A stretch of DNA of 64,000 nucleotides from Allorhizobium pseudoryzae (GCF_011046245.1 NZ_CP049241.1:3364001-3428000); one strand, 5' to 3'. Shown: positions 30,761 through 39,916, counted from the stretch's first letter. Notes: generated from the letters alone by a model not told the origin. A program made the numbers and translations.

Positions 30761-32053
30761 ATGTGGCGGTGGAGATTGTGCAGGAAAGACCGTCTTTTGG
30801 ATTACGCGACCGCCATGATGCTCTGGGCGACGGAGGCCCTGACACTTGCCATCCTGATGGTGTGCGCCTGGCTGCACGACCGCCGGCAGGCGGTCACGGG
30901 CCTGTGGGGACTGGGCTTCGGCCTGCACGGCATCGGCGTTGCGCTGGTCGGATTGCGCGGCGTTGTTCCCGATGTCGTCTCCGTCATCGGCGGCAACGGG
31001 TTGATGCTGATCGGCATTGCCGCCTGGTGCAACGGCGTGTTGCTGTATGACGGCCACCGGATGCGGTTCTTTCCGCTTGCTCCTCTCGCCGCGTGGCTTG
31101 CAGCGCTGCTCGTGCCCTTCATCATGGAGAACTTCTGGACCCGCAGCGTCGCCATTCAACTGGCGGCGGGGGCATCCTATCTGACGCTCGCCATGGTGCT
31201 GCTTTACGGTCGCCAGGAACAGCGCCTGACGCGTCTGGCCTTCGCGCTGGTCTCCACGGTCCAGGCCTGCCTGATGTTCAAGATGGCCTTCGACTGTTTT
31301 CACCTCCGGCCGTCCAGCTTCGTCGAAATGCCGCACCTGACGTCGTTTGCCATCGGAAACATCTTTTGTCTGGTGGCAGGCATCCTGCTCGGTGCACAGC
31401 TGCTGATGGCGCGTTCGGAAGCCCACCTGCAACACCTGGCAGACAGCGATCCGCTCACCGGCGTCCTCAATCGTCGCGGGCTTCTCGACCGTTTCCACCA
31501 GCTTTGCCGCAAGGCCGTCGGCGGCAAGAACCAGATCGCGATCGTGATCTTCGACCTCGACCACTTCAAGCAGGTCAACGATCGGCACGGCCACAAGGCG
31601 GGCGATACCGTGCTGCTGGAGTTTTGCCGTGTTGCCACCACCTGCCTTGGCCAGCGGGGCATCTTCGGGCGCATGGGCGGCGAGGAATTTGCCTGCATGA
31701 TGCAGGTCGGCGGAGCGGCAGAAGCCATCGGGATTACCGAGGCGATCCGGCTCACCCTCGAACACAGCGACATCGTGGTCGATGAAGCGGGGACGTCCGT
31801 GTCCGTCACCGTCAGTTGCGGGATCGGGCTGTCGCCGATCGCATCCGCGGATCTCGACCAGATGCTGATCTGTGCCGACCGCGCTTTGTACGCCGCCAAG
31901 TTTGACGGCCGCAACGGGACAGCCATTGCCAGCAGCCTCAAGGACGACATCCAGCTGATCGGCCCCGGCGCCATCGATCCGACCCACGAGGAGCGGGAGC
32001 CCGTCTTGCTGAAGCGCCCCGCGCTCGTGCCGATCACCGGCGGTCGGATCTGA
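30761..32053 (+). CDS. membrane-bound diguanylate cyclase (GGDEF)
   Basis: The N-terminal 210 residues contain about six hydrophobic segments without a recognisable sensor signature. Residues about 225-390 form a GGDEF domain: DPLTGVLNRRGLLDRF, FDLDHFKQVNDRHGHKAGD, and an active-site RMGGEEFACMM, so it should make cyclic di-GMP from GTP. The inhibitory RxxD site five residues before GGEEF is absent. The start is uncertain: the ATG at 30761 has no ribosome binding site, while an in-frame TTG at 30797 follows AGGAAAG. A terminator follows. Confidence 0.88.
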   Translation: MWRWRLCRKDRLLDYATAMMLWATEALTLAILMVCAWLHDRRQAVTGLWGLGFGLHGIGVALVGLRGVVPDVVSVIGGNGLMLIGIAAWCNGVLLYDGHRMRFFPLAPLAAWLAALLVPFIMENFWTRSVAIQLAAGASYLTLAMVLLYGRQEQRLTRLAFALVSTVQACLMFKMAFDCFHLRPSSFVEMPHLTSFAIGNIFCLVAGILLGAQLLMARSEAHLQHLADSDPLTGVLNRRGLLDRFHQLCRKAVGGKNQIAIVIFDLDHFKQVNDRHGHKAGDTVLLEFCRVATTCLGQRGIFGRMGGEEFACMMQVGGAAEAIGITEAIRLTLEHSDIVVDEAGTSVSVTVSCGIGLSPIASADLDQMLICADRALYAAKFDGRNGTAIASSLKDDIQLIGPGAIDPTHEEREPVLLKRPALVPITGGRI

Positions 32054-32110
32054 TCCACGCTCCACACTTGCCCTGCTGGCGTTTGTCGGCGACACTCCCC
32101 CTCCATCATG

Positions 32111-32144
32111 CGGGCATTCCGTAACGGAACGTCCCGGCTTTTTT
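32111..32144 (+). terminator. terminator after the diguanylate cyclase gene
   Basis: CGGG...CCCG with inner TTCCGT/ACGGAA forms an imperfect stem, followed by GGC and six T. It lies 58 bases beyond the stop. Confidence 0.72.
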
Positions 32145-32167
32145 AGAGCCGATACCTGGAGGCCATC

Positions 32168-33925
32168 ATGCGGCACACCTTCCTCCTTGCGACCTTCACA
32201 GCAGTCCTGATGCAGACGACGGCGGGCTTCGCGCAGCAGGCCTCCGATACGGTGGCGCCCGAAAAGGCAACCGCCATCACCTCGGCGAAACGGGTCGAGG
32301 CGAAATCCTTCATGGTGGCGGCCGCCAATCCGCTCGCGGCGGAGGCCGGTCGCGCCATCATTGACAAGGGTGGCAGCGCGATCGACGCTCTGGTGGCGGT
32401 GCAGACGGTGCTGGGACTCGTCGAACCGCAGAGCTCCGGCCTCGGCGGCGGTGCCTTCCTTGTCTATTACGATGCGGCATCCAAGAGCTTGACCACCTTC
32501 GATGGGCGGGAGACCGCACCGATGGCCGCCACCCCGAAACTCTTCCTCGACGACAAGGGGCAGCCGCTGAAATTCATGGAGGCGGTCGTCGGCGGCCGTT
32601 CGGTCGGCACCCCCGGCACCGTGCGGCTGATGGAGGATGTGCACAAGCGCTTCGGCAAACTGCCATGGGCGGATCTCTTTGCGCCGGCCGAAAAACTGGC
32701 GCAGGGCGGATTTGCCGTCTCGCCCAGACTTGCCACGCTGGTGGCCGGCGAAGGCGACAAGCTGAAACGCTATGCGGGGCCGCGCTCCTATTTCTTCGGG
32801 CCGGACGGTGCGCCTTTGAAGGCCGGCACCGTCCTGAAGAACCCGGATTACGCCAAGACACTGGCTGCTATTGCCAAGGGCGGCGCGAATGCCTTCTACA
32901 CCGGGCCGATTGCCGAGGCGATCGTCAAGACGGTGCGGGAGGCAGAAGGCAATCCGGGCGTTCTGTCGCTGGCGGATCTTGCCAATTACCGGACGAAGGA
33001 ACGGCAACCGGTCTGCGTGACCTACCGGGCGCTCGATGTCTGCGGCATGGGGCCGCCCTCCTCCGGTGCCGTCGCCATCGGCCAGATGCTCGGCATGCTG
33101 GAGAACTTCGATCTCAAGGGCTACGAGCCGGACAACGTGCAGAGCTGGCGGCTGATCGGCGATGCGCAACGCCTCGCCTTTGCCGATCGCGAACGGTATC
33201 TCGGCGACACCGATTTCGTGCCCTCGCCGATCAAGGGGCTCGTCTCCAAGGATTATCTCGGCCAGCGCGCCAAGCTGCTGGATACGGACCGGGCGCTGCC
33301 GGCCGATCAGGTGAAGGCGGGTGAGCCGACCTGGGACCACGCGCTTCTCTTTGGCCGCGGCGCGGCTATCGAACTGCCCTCCACCAGCCATTTCGTGATC
33401 GTCGACAAGGACGGCAATGTCGTCTCCATGACGACGACGATCGAGAACGGCTTTGGCTCGCGGCTGATGACGGGCGGCTTCCTGCTCAACAACGAACTTA
33501 CCGACTTCTCCTTCAAGACCCATGACAAGGGCGTGCCGGTGGCAAATCGCGTGGAGCCGGGCAAGCGGCCGCGCTCCTCCATGTCGCCCACCATCGTGAT
33601 GAAGGACGGCCAACCGCTACTTGCCATCGGTTCGCCGGGCGGCAGCCAGATCATCGGTTATGTGGCGCAGGCGCTGATTGCCTATATCGACTGGGGCATG
33701 CCGGTGGAGCAGATCGTCGCACAGCCGCATCTGATCAACCGCTTCGGCAAGTATGACCTGGAAGCCGGCACCGCGGCGGAAAAGTTTGCCGATCCCTTGA
33801 ATGCGTTGGGCTTTGACGTGAACCTTGCCGAGATGAATTCCGGCCTGCACGCGATCGAGATCACACCCGCCGGCCTTGCGGGAAGCGCCGACCCGCGGCG
33901 CGAAGGTGTGGCTGTCGGCGAATAA
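32168..33925 (+). CDS. ggt: gamma-glutamyltransferase
   Basis: A periplasmic Ntn-hydrolase of 585 residues that cleaves glutathione and other gamma-glutamyl compounds. The signal peptide is MRHTFLLATFTAVLMQTTAG with cleavage near GFAQ. Family motifs are SSGLGGGAFLVYYD (residues about 90-105), the autoprocessing site just before the catalytic Thr in LPSTSHFVIVDKDGN, the MTTTIENGFGS segment, and GSPGGSQII near the end. GGAGG is well placed before the ATG. Large and small subunits arise by self-cleavage. Confidence 0.94.
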   Translation: MRHTFLLATFTAVLMQTTAGFAQQASDTVAPEKATAITSAKRVEAKSFMVAAANPLAAEAGRAIIDKGGSAIDALVAVQTVLGLVEPQSSGLGGGAFLVYYDAASKSLTTFDGRETAPMAATPKLFLDDKGQPLKFMEAVVGGRSVGTPGTVRLMEDVHKRFGKLPWADLFAPAEKLAQGGFAVSPRLATLVAGEGDKLKRYAGPRSYFFGPDGAPLKAGTVLKNPDYAKTLAAIAKGGANAFYTGPIAEAIVKTVREAEGNPGVLSLADLANYRTKERQPVCVTYRALDVCGMGPPSSGAVAIGQMLGMLENFDLKGYEPDNVQSWRLIGDAQRLAFADRERYLGDTDFVPSPIKGLVSKDYLGQRAKLLDTDRALPADQVKAGEPTWDHALLFGRGAAIELPSTSHFVIVDKDGNVVSMTTTIENGFGSRLMTGGFLLNNELTDFSFKTHDKGVPVANRVEPGKRPRSSMSPTIVMKDGQPLLAIGSPGGSQIIGYVAQALIAYIDWGMPVEQIVAQPHLINRFGKYDLEAGTAAEKFADPLNALGFDVNLAEMNSGLHAIEITPAGLAGSADPRREGVAVGE

Positions 33926-33975
33926 GCGGCGAAACCGGCTTTTCTTGTCGCACAAGATATTTTACCCCATCGGGC

Positions 33976-35223
33976 ATGACACAGATGCCCGATTTCCTCC
34001 ACATCGACGCCGCCACCCGCACGGTCTCGCTCGACGCCCGCAATCCCGCCTTCTACGGCGACCCGAACCGCGCTTATGCGGCGCTGCATGCGCGGTGTCC
34101 GACGTTTTACTGGCAGGAGCAGAAGCAGTGGTTCTTCTGCGGTTATGACCACGTGAACGCGCTTTTGCGCGACCGCCGTTTTGGCCGCCAGATCCTGCAT
34201 ATTGCGAGCCGCAAGGAGTTGGGCTTGGCCGAACCTGCCGCCCACACGGCGCATTTCGACCTCGCCGAACGCCATTCGCTGCTGGAGATCGAACCGCCGG
34301 AGCACACCCGCCTGCGCACGCTCGTCAACCGCGCCTTCGTCTCACGGCATGTGGAAAAGATGAGCGGCGAGATCGAGACGCTCGCCAACAGTCTGATCGA
34401 TCGGTTCGAGGCCGACGGCCAGACCGAACTGCTCTCCTCCTTCGCCGACATCATTCCGGTCACGATGATCGCCCGGATGATCGGCATTCCGGAGGCGATG
34501 GGGCCGCAGCTTCTCAAATGGAGCCATGATTACGTCGGCATGTATATGTTCAAGCGCTCCCGCGCCGACGAGGACGCCGCCGACCGTTCCGCAAAGGAAT
34601 TCGCCGATTACGTCAAGACGGTGATTGCCGAGCGCCGCGCCAACCCGCGCGACGACCTTTTGAGCCACATGATCCACACCGAACACAAGGGCCAGCTGCT
34701 GACCGAGGACGAGCTGGTTTCGACCACCATCGTACTCCTGAATGCCGGGCATGAGGCGACCGTGCACCAGATCGGCAATTCGGTCAGGGTCATCCTCGAC
34801 AGCGGCCTTGATCCGCAGGCGATGTTTGCCGATGCCGCTGCCACAGAGCGAACGGTGGAAGAGACGCTGCGCATCTGTGCGCCGGTGCACATTTTCCAGC
34901 GCTGGGCCCTGGAAGATGTCGAGGTGGATGGCGTTTCCTTCAAGCGCGGCGACAAGGTGAGCCTCATCCTCGCCGCCGCCAATCTCGACCCGAAGAAGTT
35001 TTCCGATCCGCTGCGCTTCCAGCCGGAGCGGAACGAGGGCGCCAACCTCTCCTTCGGCGCCGGCATCCATTTCTGCATCGGCGCGCCGCTGGCACGGCTC
35101 GAGCTCAACATCGTGCTACCGCTGCTGTTCAAGCGTCTGCCAGGGCTGCGGCTGGCGGAAAAGCCGGCTGTGAAGGACGTCTATCATTTCCACGGGCTGG
35201 AGCGGCTGGATCTTGCTTGGTGA
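33976..35223 (+). CDS. cytochrome P450
   Basis: A soluble bacterial P450 of 415 residues. The heme-binding loop is FGAGIHFCIGAPLARLE with the thiolate Cys near residue 362. The I-helix oxygen-binding motif is LLNAGHEATVHQ, and the ExxR pair is in VEETLRICAP. Substrate and redox partners cannot be told; no ferredoxin gene is adjacent. The start at 33976 has no clear ribosome binding site and MPDFLHID three codons later is an alternative. It lies 50 bases after ggt and may be cotranscribed. Confidence 0.92.
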   Translation: MTQMPDFLHIDAATRTVSLDARNPAFYGDPNRAYAALHARCPTFYWQEQKQWFFCGYDHVNALLRDRRFGRQILHIASRKELGLAEPAAHTAHFDLAERHSLLEIEPPEHTRLRTLVNRAFVSRHVEKMSGEIETLANSLIDRFEADGQTELLSSFADIIPVTMIARMIGIPEAMGPQLLKWSHDYVGMYMFKRSRADEDAADRSAKEFADYVKTVIAERRANPRDDLLSHMIHTEHKGQLLTEDELVSTTIVLLNAGHEATVHQIGNSVRVILDSGLDPQAMFADAAATERTVEETLRICAPVHIFQRWALEDVEVDGVSFKRGDKVSLILAAANLDPKKFSDPLRFQPERNEGANLSFGAGIHFCIGAPLARLELNIVLPLLFKRLPGLRLAEKPAVKDVYHFHGLERLDLAW

Positions 35224-35274
35224 GCAGATCCTTCCCTTTTCGCCAGGGAAGCGTATAGTTTTCCGAGGAACAGG

Positions 35275-35556
35275 GTGCTTGTCATGTCAACGAGATCCTC
35301 AGGCAAAACACGCATGATCGTGGCCGGTGAGAGCACCGGGCCCGAGCAGATCCGGTTTGACCAGAGCGAACTCGATCTTATCGTTCAGGCCCTCGATACC
35401 GGCGATCGACAGACGACCGAGCAGGCGCTTGAAACGATCGAAACCGCGACGGCGCGCAAACGTCGTCCCGGTCGCTTCAAAGGCCGCCTTGTGGTGGGCG
35501 ACGAATTCTTCGAACCGCTGTCGCCGGAGGTTCTGCACGATTTCGACCAAGCATGA
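35275..35556 (+). CDS. antitoxin of a PIN-type toxin-antitoxin pair
   Basis: A short protein with the C-terminal RPGRFKGRLVVGDEFFEPLSP pattern seen in antitoxins partnered with DTHTLLWW-type PIN toxins; that region wraps the toxin active site. The N-terminal part should form the DNA-binding dimer, though the classic Phd fold is not obvious. Start is a GTG at 35275, closer to AGGA, or the ATG at 35284. The stop overlaps the toxin start by four bases (ATGA), the normal coupling of such pairs. Confidence 0.78.
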   Translation: MLVMSTRSSGKTRMIVAGESTGPEQIRFDQSELDLIVQALDTGDRQTTEQALETIETATARKRRPGRFKGRLVVGDEFFEPLSPEVLHDFDQA

Positions 35557-35939
35557 AGTATCTGCTGGATACGCACACGCTGCTCTGGTGGCTGTCCGAT
35601 AGCCCGCAATTGTCGCCGGCCGCCGTCAGGCTGATGGAAGACGGGGACAATGAGATTTTTGTCAGTGCCGCCTCCGCTTGGGAGGTCACGACCAAATGGG
35701 TGCGAGGCAAGTTGCCGTCTGCCGCGGTCCTGCTTCCCGACTTCGCTGCGGTGGTGCATGAAGAAGGTTTCCTGGAACTTCCGGTGACGAGCGCCCACAT
35801 GGTGCGCAGTTGCCTGTTGCCGGGCGTCCATCGTGACCCCTTCGACCGAATTATTGCGGCACAGGCGATCCAGGAGGGAATGGGCTTGATCTCGACCGAT
35901 GACAAGATTGCCGAATTTGGCGTCGTTCTGCACTGGTAG
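35553..35939 (+). CDS. PIN-domain ribonuclease toxin (VapC family)
   Basis: A 128-residue PIN protein beginning MKYLLDTHTLLWWLSDSPQL. The acidic metal-binding residues are in LLDTHTLLW (Asp6), ISAASAWEVTTK-like VSAASAWEVTTKW (Glu), HRDPFDRIIAAQA and ISTDDKI. The toxin would cleave RNA unless bound by the upstream antitoxin. All key residues are present, so it looks active. Confidence 0.88.
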   Translation: MKYLLDTHTLLWWLSDSPQLSPAAVRLMEDGDNEIFVSAASAWEVTTKWVRGKLPSAAVLLPDFAAVVHEEGFLELPVTSAHMVRSCLLPGVHRDPFDRIIAAQAIQEGMGLISTDDKIAEFGVVLHW

Positions 35940-36011
35940 ACCGGGCTGGACAGCCTCTCGTGAAACGAGCCAAAGGCGTGTATGTTGAAAAGGCGATCCA
36001 GGAGTTGCAGC

Positions 36012-36260
36012 ATGCGCCACGTGTCGATTGCCGAAGCAAAGGAAAAGTTTGACGAGTTGATTACGCTCGTGCGTGCCGGCGAGACCGTTGTTCTGACCGA
36101 AGACAACCGGAATATCGTCGAGCTGAAAGCCGCGCCGGCACCGATGAAGCCTGTGGATATCGAAGCACTTCAGCGGGACCTGGCGGAGCTGCGTGCCTCG
36201 ATGAAGGGCTTTACCCTCGACGAGCTGGCGGAATTCCGCCGTGAGGGCCAAAAAGGCTGA
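36012..36260 (+). CDS. Phd/YefM-type antitoxin (partner degraded)
   Basis: An 82-residue protein starting MRHVSIAEAKEKFDELITLV with RAGETVVLTEDNRNIVEL, the standard prevent-host-death fold. GGAG lies seven bases before the ATG at 36012. Its stop shares one base with an ATG that opens a PIN-like N-terminus (MRFIIDASVTASW), but that frame is quickly disrupted. The antitoxin therefore appears orphaned next to a toxin remnant. Confidence 0.82.
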   Translation: MRHVSIAEAKEKFDELITLVRAGETVVLTEDNRNIVELKAAPAPMKPVDIEALQRDLAELRASMKGFTLDELAEFRREGQKG

Positions 36261-36324
36261 TGCGCTTCATCATTGATGCCTCGGTCACCGCGTCCTGGCA
36301 TCGCTGTTGGCAGACACGATCTAA
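36260..36324 (+). pseudogene. remnant of a VapC-type PIN toxin
   Basis: From the TGATG junction at 36258-36262 the frame reads MRFIIDASVTASW, the usual start of a PIN toxin (IIDASV with its first Asp), then loses similarity. Another frame over the next bases reads LASLLADTI and stops at 36324, like a protein C-terminus. An internal deletion that removed most of the gene explains both ends. Confidence 0.65.
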
Positions 36325-36665
36325 AGCCGGATCACGTAATCCTTGCGAGTCGTTTCAATCACTTCCCAGGTTCCTTTGAAGCCCGGTCGCAAGATCAGGC
36401 GGTCGCCTGCCTTCAAATGAACCGGCTCGCCGCCCTCTTCCGTGACGATCGAATAGCCGTCGAGGATATGGAAATACTCCCACTCGTCATAGGAGATCCG
36501 CCACTTGCCCGGTGTCGATTGCCAGATGCCGGCATAAAGCCCGCCGTCTGCCTCCTCGATATTCCAGGTGGTGAAGCGCGGATCGCCGGAGATCAGACGG
36601 TCCGGTGCCGGCGCCCCCTCTTCCGGGGTGATGGCAGACAGGTCGAACGACAGAAAACGCGACAT
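36321..36665 (-). CDS. cupin-domain protein (DUF861 type)
   Basis: A 114-residue single-domain cupin (Cupin_3): GLYAGIWQSTPGKWRISYDEWEYFHILDGYSIV-type sequence, seen here as DEWEYFHILDG with a Glu/His metal-site candidate, and AGDRLILRPGFKGTWEV. Such proteins occur in sugar, ureide and ethanolamine metabolism; the substrate is unknown. Its stop overlaps the toxin remnant on the other strand. Confidence 0.82.
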   Translation of the reverse strand: MSRFLSFDLSAITPEEGAPAPDRLISGDPRFTTWNIEEADGGLYAGIWQSTPGKWRISYDEWEYFHILDGYSIVTEEGGEPVHLKAGDRLILRPGFKGTWEVIETTRKDYVIRL

Positions 36666-36718
36666 CGGCGGGCTCCGGTGAGGGTGGCGGCGCTGGATGC
36701 CCCGCCTCCCTTCGTTTC

Positions 36719-38002
36719 TTAGACTTTCGCCAGCGACTGTTCCAGATCGGCGATGATGTCGGCGACGTCCTCGATGCCGATCGACAGGCGCACGACATCC
36801 GGCCCGGCACCGGCGGCCACCTGCTGTTCCGGCGTCAACTGCCGGTGCGTGGTGGAGGCGGGATGGATGACCAGCGAGCGTGTGTCACCGATATTGGCCA
36901 GGTGCGAGAAGAGTTTCAGACCCTCGACGAAATTCTTGCCGGCCTCGTAGCCGCCCTTCAGCCCGAAGGTGAAGACGGCACCGGCGCCGGACGGCGCATA
37001 ATGCTGCTGCAGCGCGTGGTTCGGATGGTCTTCCAGGCCGGCGTAGTGCACCCACGACACCTTGTCATGCGCCTTCAGCCAGGCGGCGACGGCCGCGGCA
37101 TTGTCGCAATGCCGCTGCATGCGCAAGGACAGTGTCTCGATGCCGGTCAGGATCATGAAGGCGTTGAAGGGCGAGATGGCGGGGCCGAGATCGCGAAGGC
37201 CGAGCACGCGGCAGGCAATGGCAAAGGCGAAGTTGCCAAACGTCTGGTGCAGCACGACGCCCGCATATTCCGGGCGCGGTTCCGACAGCATCGGGTATTT
37301 GCCGGAGGCAGACCAGTCGAAGGTGCCGCCATCGACGATGATGCCGCCCATGGAATTGCCGTGGCCACCGAGGAATTTCGTCAGCGAGTGGACGACGATA
37401 TCGGCGCCATGCTCCAGCGGGCGCACCAGGTAGGGGCTTGCCATGGTGTTGTCGACGATGAGCGGCAGGCCATGCGCCTGCGCAACCTCGGCAATCGCGG
37501 CGATATCGACGAAGGTGCCGCCTGGGTTGGCAAGGCTTTCGATGAAGACGCCACGGGTATTTTCATCCACCTGCGACGCAAAACTATCGGGATCGGCCGG
37601 ATCGGCCCAGCGTACCTCCCAGCCGAAATTCTTGAAGGCATGGCCGAACTGGTTGATCGAGCCGCCATAGAGCCGCTTCGCCGCGATGAAATTGCAACCC
37701 GGCTGCATGATCGTGTGGAAGACCAGCATCTGCGCCGCATGGCCGGAGGCAACCGCAAGGGCCGCGGTGCCGCCTTCGAGCGCAGCGACCTTTTCTTCCA
37801 GCACCGCCTGGGTGGGGTTCATGATGCGGGTGTAGATATTGCCGAACTGCTGCAGACCGAAGAGAGCCGCCGCATGATCGGCATTCTCGAACACGAAGGA
37901 CGTCGTCTGGTAGATGGGTGTTGCACGGGCGCCGGTCGCCGGGTCCGGCTTGGCACCGGCATGGATGGCGAGCGTCGAAAAGCCTGGCATTGCATCGGTC
38001 AT
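36719..38002 (-). CDS. metY: O-acetylhomoserine aminocarboxypropyltransferase (sulfhydrylase)
   Basis: A PLP-dependent Cys/Met-metabolism enzyme of 427 residues that makes homocysteine from O-acetylhomoserine and sulfide. Visible family motifs are YTRIMNPTQAVLEEKVAALE, the GHAAQMLVF region, VDNTMASPYLVRPLEHGADI and the PLP lysine in VHSLTKFLGGHGNSMGG. The length and long insertion fit MetY rather than the shorter MetZ. The start at 38002 (MTDAMPGFSTLAIHAG) follows GGGAGGA; a longer frame adds 36 unrelated residues. I looked for a SAM-type riboswitch upstream and found none. Confidence 0.9.
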   Translation of the reverse strand: MTDAMPGFSTLAIHAGAKPDPATGARATPIYQTTSFVFENADHAAALFGLQQFGNIYTRIMNPTQAVLEEKVAALEGGTAALAVASGHAAQMLVFHTIMQPGCNFIAAKRLYGGSINQFGHAFKNFGWEVRWADPADPDSFASQVDENTRGVFIESLANPGGTFVDIAAIAEVAQAHGLPLIVDNTMASPYLVRPLEHGADIVVHSLTKFLGGHGNSMGGIIVDGGTFDWSASGKYPMLSEPRPEYAGVVLHQTFGNFAFAIACRVLGLRDLGPAISPFNAFMILTGIETLSLRMQRHCDNAAAVAAWLKAHDKVSWVHYAGLEDHPNHALQQHYAPSGAGAVFTFGLKGGYEAGKNFVEGLKLFSHLANIGDTRSLVIHPASTTHRQLTPEQQVAAGAGPDVVRLSIGIEDVADIIADLEQSLAKV

Positions 38003-38250
38003 GAAATATCCTCCCTGTTGTGTCTTTTGTCGGCGTCCGGTGCGTTGGATGCCAAGAGCAGCGACTATAACGGCGCTTGCGGCAGACGGACAGGCGACCG
38101 TGCACAACATCCGATCATCGGGCGCAAATTTTTGCTCACCTCGGCGGCTTATGGAAAAACACGTCCGGTTGTTCCCGATTTGACCAGGATCAAGGTCGGT
38201 TGCGGCGCCTCTGGCATTTTCATCGCAGATGATCAGCCTGGAGCCGTGAC

Positions 38251-38685
38251 ATGACCATGAACGATGCCAAATCCCATCTCGCGCAGCGGGTCGGCAAACA
38301 ACTCGTTGATTGGTATTCCGACTTGAGGGTCCGGCACGAGGATGAACGGGCGCTGGTGAACCTCGACCCGGAAAGCCGTCGGCAGCTGGCCGCGGATTGC
38401 AACGTCAATTTCGACACATTGCTCGAAGTGGTGCGCGCCGGTGCCCATGGCGCCGACGAGATGATCGAGATGCTGAAGGCGCTGCATATCGATCCGGCCG
38501 ATCTTCAGGCGCACCTGCCGGATCTTTTCCGCGACATGCAGGTGACCTGTGCCACCTGTCAGGACAAGGGCCGCTGCCGGTACGACCTGAAAGACGGCAC
38601 GGCGCCGGTGAATTTTGCAGATTACTGCGCCAACGCACCGGCGCTCAACGTGATGCGGGCAGAGCCGCCACTCCTACGGGAATGA
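38251..38685 (+). CDS. DUF6455-type protein
   Basis: A 144-residue soluble protein. It has LDPESRRQLAADCNVNFDTL and a C-terminal cysteine cluster VTCATCQDKGRCRYDL with a last YCANA, the pattern of the DUF6455 family found in alphaproteobacteria. The cysteines may bind zinc or a cluster; function unknown. GGAG is seven bases before the ATG and a terminator follows. Confidence 0.75.
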   Translation: MTMNDAKSHLAQRVGKQLVDWYSDLRVRHEDERALVNLDPESRRQLAADCNVNFDTLLEVVRAGAHGADEMIEMLKALHIDPADLQAHLPDLFRDMQVTCATCQDKGRCRYDLKDGTAPVNFADYCANAPALNVMRAEPPLLRE

Positions 38686-38706
38686 GCCACAGGCTCGCAT
38701 GCCCGA

Positions 38707-38755
38707 CCGCTGCCCTCTTCCGATTTGCCCAATGACGGGATGGCAGCGGCTTTTT
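38707..38755 (+). terminator. terminator after the DUF6455 gene
   Basis: CCGCTGCC (38707-38714) pairs with GGCAGCGG (38742-38749) and is followed by CTTTTT. The long loop makes it less compact than usual. Confidence 0.65.
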
Positions 38756-38789
38756 ATCACCAGCGCCGGATGGCGCCGGCGCGTGGCGT

Positions 38790-39224
38790 TCAGTGATGAC
38801 CGAGCAGCCTGGGATATTCGATCGCCGGGCACCGGTCCTGCACGACCTTGATGCCGGCCGCCTCTGCACGGGCTGCCGCTTCATCGTCCCGCACGCCGAG
38901 CTGGGTCCAGACCACCTTCGGCTTGGTGGACAAGGTCAGCACGTCGTCCATGATCTCGTCCATGAATTCCGGCGACCGGAAGACATCGATCATATCCACC
39001 GCCTCAGGCACTTCGCTCAGCGCGGCGTAAACCGTCTGGCCCTGGATCTTCTTGCCCGCCTGGCCCGGATTGACCGGGATCACATGATAGCCTTTGGACA
39101 ACAGGAAGCCGATGACCCCGTAGCTGGGCCTGACCGGGTTGGGTGAAGCACCCAGCACGGCCACGGTTTTCACCGTCTTCAGGATCTCTGCAACATAACC
39201 GTCGTCATATCGATCGTGATTCAT
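38790..39224 (-). CDS. CoA-binding domain protein (YccU family)
   Basis: A 144-residue single Rossmann-fold protein: TVAVLGASPNPVRPSYGVIG, GYHVIPVNPGQAGKKIQGQT, and ending in CPAIEYPRLLG. It matches the CoA-binding domain of succinyl-CoA ligase alpha and the stand-alone YccU proteins. The role is unknown. The ATG at 39224 follows GGAGGA; the longer frame to 39266 is unlikely. Confidence 0.87.
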   Translation of the reverse strand: MNHDRYDDGYVAEILKTVKTVAVLGASPNPVRPSYGVIGFLLSKGYHVIPVNPGQAGKKIQGQTVYAALSEVPEAVDMIDVFRSPEFMDEIMDDVLTLSTKPKVVWTQLGVRDDEAAARAEAAGIKVVQDRCPAIEYPRLLGHH

Positions 39225-39324
39225 CGCGTCATCCTCCAAGTTCGGCCAAATTGCCGTCAGCGCCACTTGGCCGTAAGGTATTGTGCGCTATCTCCGTTCC
39301 ATGAGCTTTAACAGGAATTCTAAG

Positions 39325-39675
39325 ATGCGACAGACATTTCCCGTTCTGCTGTCCGTCATACCGCTGTCTCTCGTTCTGGTCGCACCGGCACATGCCATCT
39401 CGCGGTACAATTCCACCGGCATGACCTGCCAGGCGGTGCAATCCACCCTCGCCCGCGAAGGTGCCGCGGTGCTGCGCTATCCCGGGCGTACCGGGGTGAC
39501 GCTCTATGACCGTTACGTCTCGTCCGGCCGGTTCTGCACGGCCGACGACTTTGCTGATGACGCCACCGTTCCAACACGCGACCGCGCCGATTGCCCCGTC
39601 AAACATTGCGTCAAACGCCCCTCTCCCGAGGATTGCGGCGGCTTTTTCGAACCCGGCTGCACGGGCTTTCCCTGA
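39325..39675 (+). CDS. small secreted cysteine-rich protein (116 aa)
   Basis: The start MRQTFPVLLSVIPLSLVLVA ends in APAHA, a signal peptide. The mature part of about 94 residues has six cysteines (MTCQ, FCTAD, DCPVKHCVKR, DCGG, GCTG), probably paired in the periplasm. It carries GMTCQAVQSTLAREGAAVLR and TLYDRYVSSGRFC, a pattern seen in small rhizobial exported proteins. In-frame ATGs at 39283 and 39301 would spoil the signal peptide. Function unknown. Confidence 0.7.
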   Translation: MRQTFPVLLSVIPLSLVLVAPAHAISRYNSTGMTCQAVQSTLAREGAAVLRYPGRTGVTLYDRYVSSGRFCTADDFADDATVPTRDRADCPVKHCVKRPSPEDCGGFFEPGCTGFP

Positions 39676-39757
39676 CCTAAATTGTGGTATCATATAACCA
39701 CATCATCAACCCATTGAATTTGCTTATCTATTTTTCAGAGCGCCGAATTGGCGCCGA

Positions 39758-39786
39758 TTGACGCTTTGTCATGGCTTGCGTATAAG
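39758..39786 (+). promoter_or_regulatory. sigma-70-type promoter of rplM-rpsI
   Basis: TTGACG (39758-39763) and TATAAG (39781-39786) are separated by 17 bases, an almost consensus housekeeping promoter. The 5' leader to rplM is about 125 bases, long enough for ribosomal-protein feedback control. Confidence 0.75.
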
Positions 39787-39916
39787 CGCCGCCAGGATAC
39801 GGGCACGGTGTCGTGCGCGCTTCCCCGGCCGTGCAGACGGCCACAACCAAGCAACAAAAAACGCCCTGAGACGAGGACTTGAGCCTTGCTTTGGGATCAC
39901 CAAGAAGAGAGCTATC

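Noticed and set aside
38003..38250. SAM-type riboswitch upstream of metY
   Set aside because: Alphaproteobacterial methionine genes often carry a SAM-II element, so I looked on the minus strand, but the conserved core sequences are absent.
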